Source: Isoetes taiwanensis (Eukaryota > Streptophyta > Lycopodiopsida > Isoetales > Isoetaceae). Taken from it: a stretch of DNA of 64,000 nucleotides. Below are positions 60,901-64,000 of the stretch, piece by piece. The stretch lies in contig JAJEKV010000030.1 in assembly GCA_021234155.1 (NCBI GenBank), forward strand, positions 16,670,003 to 16,734,002, in the 5' to 3' direction. Within the stretch, counting starts at the first letter, position 1, and each line of letters opens with the position of its first letter. The notes beneath the pieces are model-generated. The model worked only from the letters and a program-made list of their open reading frames with translations. It was not told where the DNA came from and searched no databases. The position numbers and the translations under genes are program-made.

Positions 60901-61945
60901 TCAGGATCAAATTTAAGCATCTGGGCCACAAACCAGAAGCAATGTAGAAAGCATTACCTAACCTATAAGATTTGCTGGCTTGCAATTTCTAAGAACCTTA
61001 TAACCCCAGGAACCTCAAGAAATTAGTTCTCCAGGAAGCAAGTGAAGAAAACGTACCAGGGCAATGAGCTTATGTTTATGAGAATTTTTGCAAGATCAAC
61101 CCCATATTTAAAAAGGGGGGCTATCGCAGATGATTTGATTTATAACTTTAACTTGTTCCAGCCACTTTTTGCTGCACTTGTTTACAACAGGAGCATTACA
61201 CAGATCCGAAACTCCAAAGAAACCCTGGATGCAAGTATCTTTCAAAATGTTATTCTAAAACAACCCTGGCGTTTCAGCTTGTATGCCCCAACTCTTCTGC
61301 AGGCTCACAAATAAACTAAGAAGCCAATATTGGAGTTGAATGAAAAGACATTGAGTGGAGATACTGATAGAAGAGTAAAAGCAGCGGAAATGGAAGAATA
61401 GAACAACATACAACAACGGCTTAAGGAGGGAGTGCTCTTGCCAGAATTTATAGTAGAACATGAGAATAGAATGGAACTGACCCAAAACCGACTCAAAATG
61501 ACAAATAATGAAGCCTACCTGCAATTTCGATGTGAGAAAAACTTCTTAGATTCGACCCTTTCAGGGAACGGCATATGAATGCATTCGGAGCCTTAGCGAT
61601 CGATTACATGTCGTCGATGCCGAACATAAAAGCAGGGCGTAAATGTTGCAGATGTGTTTCGACAATGTTCGAACCCAGAAAATGTGGTTCCACCAAGTTG
61701 GAGTTAAAACGAAATCCCCTCCCTTCAAAATCATAATCCAAACCTTGGTAAAGTAATTTTGCTCGATTTTTGGGTACTCGGAAGTTTTTCCCGGCCGGCC
61801 AAACTCTTAAAAATCATAGGAAACCAAGCTAAACAAAATTCCAAAAACATTTTTATCCAGACCGGAAAATCCCAAATTAACAAGATTGATAAATCCGGTT
61901 CACGCTCTCAAGACCTCCATTCCTTCCCAAAAAATTTTCTCTGGC
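57940..61945. other. no gene seen; two local tandem duplications
   Basis: AT-rich sequence with no supported gene. A ~133-bp unit is duplicated at about 58,155-58,386 (GTAGTGTCATATATGTTA...CTTACCATCTTG). A 74-bp unit is duplicated at 58,602-58,749 (GAGTTTGGATGGGAAGTAGC). A 90-codon frame at 61,042-61,314 resembles nothing I know and has no supporting signal. Confidence 0.5.
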
Positions 61946-61949
61946 CGCC

Positions 61950-62508
61950 ATGAAGCGTTCGGCCTCAGCACCGGAGCTTCATGAAGAACCCGAGGTCTCC
62001 TCAAAGAGACATCGGGTTGATTTCCCCGAATCCCCTCCCCCATTGATTTTTTGCAGCAATTCTCCTCTGACTCCGATTCAGAGGATGAAGAGGAGCAAGA
62101 GGAGGAGGAGGAGGACGATCTGGATTCACAGGAATTCCTGGTCGCTCTGCTTCAAGGTTGGCTCGACCCTGAAACAGAGAATGAAATCTCTGAAGAAGAG
62201 TCGGAGGAGGAGGAAGAAGAAGAAGATTCGGAAGAAGGTCGAGAATTCGACCTCTTTCTGGAATGGTTGCGCTCGCAGGTTTGCATGTCTGCTTTTGTTT
62301 TTGCACCTTTATTTCTTCTTTCTTTTCTAACACCTTTCTTTCTTCTTTCTTGCAGACATGGAAGAGGAGTGATGCAGATCCCGGGCGGGCCTGTTTTTTT
62401 TTTGTTTCTTACAGAAGTTTCGGTCACGCCTTCGGGCATTTTTTTCTGTATAATATTGTGAAAAGCCTTCGGGCATCTGGTTACAAGCCTTCGGGCATCT
62501 ATAAATAA
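61950..62508 (+). CDS. small acidic protein gene, copy B (family unknown)
   Basis: ATG at 61,950 (after CTGGCCGCC) gives MKRSASAPELHEEPEVSSKR, matching copy A at 3308. The acidic frame (SDSDSEDEEEQ, DSQEFLVALLQGWL, then Glu runs, FDLFLEWLRSQ) lies +2 to it and lacks its own ATG. A phase-0 intron fits: donor GAG|GTCTCC or CGG|GTTGAT, acceptor TTTTTTGCAG at 62,061. A second intron, donor CAG|GTTTGC (62,279), acceptor TTCTTGCAG (62,355), falls at the same place as in copy A. After it the exon either ends quickly (MEEE-type, if one base is missing) or runs to 62,508. The downstream motif CCTTCGGGCAT is repeated four times, like CCTCCGGGC beyond copy A. Function is unknown. The conserved parts are the basic EPEVSSKR start and the EF..xLLxGWL block. 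Confidence 0.5.
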
Positions 62509-62871
62509 ACCAATTTTTGAATGAAATCAAACTGTTTTCTCCAAGTATTTTTGTATCCCTTCGGGCAATTTTTGAATGAAATCAAACTGTTTTCTCCAAG
62601 CATTTTTGTATCTCTAAAATTTTGTCTCTACATTTGTCTCAATAAAGTCTGGGGAACACTATAAATCAACCACATGAGATCTCTGATTCATCAAAGTAAC
62701 CATAGGAAATTTTCCGATACGACCTAAAAAAATTCCCCAACACTACAAATCATTTTTAATTTAGCCTTGACAACAGGAAAAGACATATAAAATTTCTAAA
62801 TTCTATTTTTTCGAATGCAATAAATGGAATAAAATGCCATGAGAATTTATTGCATGAAATGCAATTTTCTC

Positions 62872-62995
<124 letters not shown>

Positions 62996-64000
62996 TATTA
63001 GATCATGCTTCATGAAGCCCTTAAGGGCAAGAAGCAGCAATTACATATGTTTTCCAAAAGGAAAATCTATACATCACACATAATATTTTAACAACAAGGA
63101 TCTATGTTGTTCAACTTCTAAAAAATATCTACCCAAGGAATTTGGATCTATCTGTAAAAGTGTATAGAATATCTATCCCGAATTTCCAAATATCTCGAGC
63201 ATCTTAAGAAGGTATGTGCTTCATCTTCAACATGATGTTCGTCACATAATGTGCATAAACGTTCCAGTCTAGGAGTACCATTCCAACGACCAACCTCCAC
63301 ATGTAGGCGATGTGAGCTTGTTCTGTACCTTGCTATTGTCCTTCTTATCCGTAATGAATGTGACTTACGCAGGTAATCCGGGTCAGCAAATACAAGCATG
63401 GGATTTACCTCTCGCTTATAAAATTCCATCCTTCACCCCTTTGTCTCCCAAGGCCTCTCCATAACTTTCCCTTGGACTAGATCCCTAATCCCTTCATCAG
63501 TATTCGGCCATTCCTGTTCTTCGATCTCCCATCGTTCAAACCACTGAATAACTTCCTGCATCCAACCATTATCTTGAGTTATTTCAGTAGCTACTACTGG
63601 CAGCGTGAATCTATCAAGTGTTTTGATTCGGGTGATGTAGGTAAGAGTTTGACATAATCCCTCAGCTTCAAGCGGGAGCATACCTGTTTCAGCTAATAGA
63701 ATAGCAAATGGAATTTGTTTCTTTATCCCAAGTTCTTCCTGTAAAAACATCTTCAAAACACTTTCTACTTTTAGCCATAGAGAAGGCGAGATTGACGGCC
63801 CCCATATTTGAACACCGTATAAAACCACAGTTTGGACCAGTGTTCTAAAAAGCATTCGCCGTAGGCTGCAATTCTGAAGGAGATCCTATGACATCTTGTC
63901 CACATGCTATACAATGCATTTTTACCTCCTGTAACTCTCTTGTTTACACATTCCTTCCATCTATAATTAGAGCAGATTTCTAAGCCAAGATACTTATAAC
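62996..64000 (-). mobile_element. LINE-3: 3' half of a LINE, runs off the window
   Basis: It contains the ORF2 C-terminus (63,148 to beyond 63,900), a 3' UTR with the palindrome GCCCTTAAGGGC (about 63,017-63,028) and the (ATT)n tail at 62,872-62,995. The order matches LINE-1 and LINE-2. The reverse transcriptase core would lie past 64,000. Confidence 0.8.
63148..63990 (-). pseudogene. LINE-3 ORF2, C-terminal region, interrupted
   Basis: Starting at the window end it reads a KRVTGGKNAL-like stretch (about 63,940) and, after a frameshift, LFRTLVQTVVLYGVQIWGPS (63,850), equivalent to LYRALVQPVILYGCQVWGP in LINE-1. It goes on through LAETGMLPLEAEGL to an in-frame TGA at 63,433-63,435, then VNPMLVFADPDYL and the knuckle CTLCDEHHVEDEAHTFLRCS (about 63,190-63,250). 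Closest by eye to LINE-1. Confidence 0.8.

Noticed and set aside
61042-61314. 90-codon plus-strand frame
   Set aside because: No recognisable domain, repeat membership or promoter signal. Length alone is not support in AT-rich DNA.

Overview
This is nuclear DNA of a land plant, AT-rich and dominated by transposons. The evidence is one intact 13-exon family 1 glycoside hydrolase gene with GT-AG introns, PLS-type PPR fragments, Ty3/gypsy, CACTA-, MULE- and Helitron-like elements, and three related LINEs. The mix of LINEs and unusual DDE-like transposases (a DFAENY/SDGxxxQFK type and a QLDN/GHTHxDxD type, probably DUF7869) suggests a large-genome seed-free plant such as a fern. That is an inference and no taxon can be read from the sequence.

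Layout. 1-1400: terminal part of a CACTA-like element with a CpG-rich subterminal array. 1694-4408: two 645-bp direct repeats flank copy A of a small acidic-protein gene. 4409-8020: 5'-truncated LINE-1. 9.25-10.25 kb: tRNA-like fragments. 11.8-14.5 kb: decayed transposase-like gene (minus). 14,732-16,674: non-autonomous Helitron whose ends are set by a paralogous empty site next to it. 16.86-18.5 kb: SWIM/MULE transposase remnant joined to a truncated Ty3/gypsy element (18.48-22.2 kb).

22,836-30,507: a 7.67-kb DNA transposon with perfect 23-bp terminal inverted repeats and an ATCA target duplication. It carries two convergent genes, a DDE-like transposase on the minus strand and a RING plus FCP1-like (HAD) gene on the plus strand. 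This is the most unusual unit in the window. 30.8-31.76 kb: 3' fragment of an L1-like element. 34,062-36,680: intact beta-glucosidase gene of 506 codons, the only clearly functional host gene.

37.7-38.06 kb: MITE with long inverted repeats. 38,205 to about 48,216: candidate 10-kb Helitron holding two PPR pseudogene fragments, a 1.77-kb TIR element built from 20-bp palindromes, and 571-bp tandem repeats. 48.3-51.2 kb: second QLDN/GHTH transposase-like gene (minus). 51,606: a third Helitron 3' end. 52.7-57.94 kb: nearly full-length LINE-2. 61,950-62,508: copy B of the acidic-protein gene. 62.87-64 kb: LINE-3 (minus) with an ATT-repeat tail.

Most coding sequences here are mobile-element genes in varying decay. 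Only the beta-glucosidase reads cleanly from start to stop. No database search or alignment program was run, so family names rest on motif recognition.
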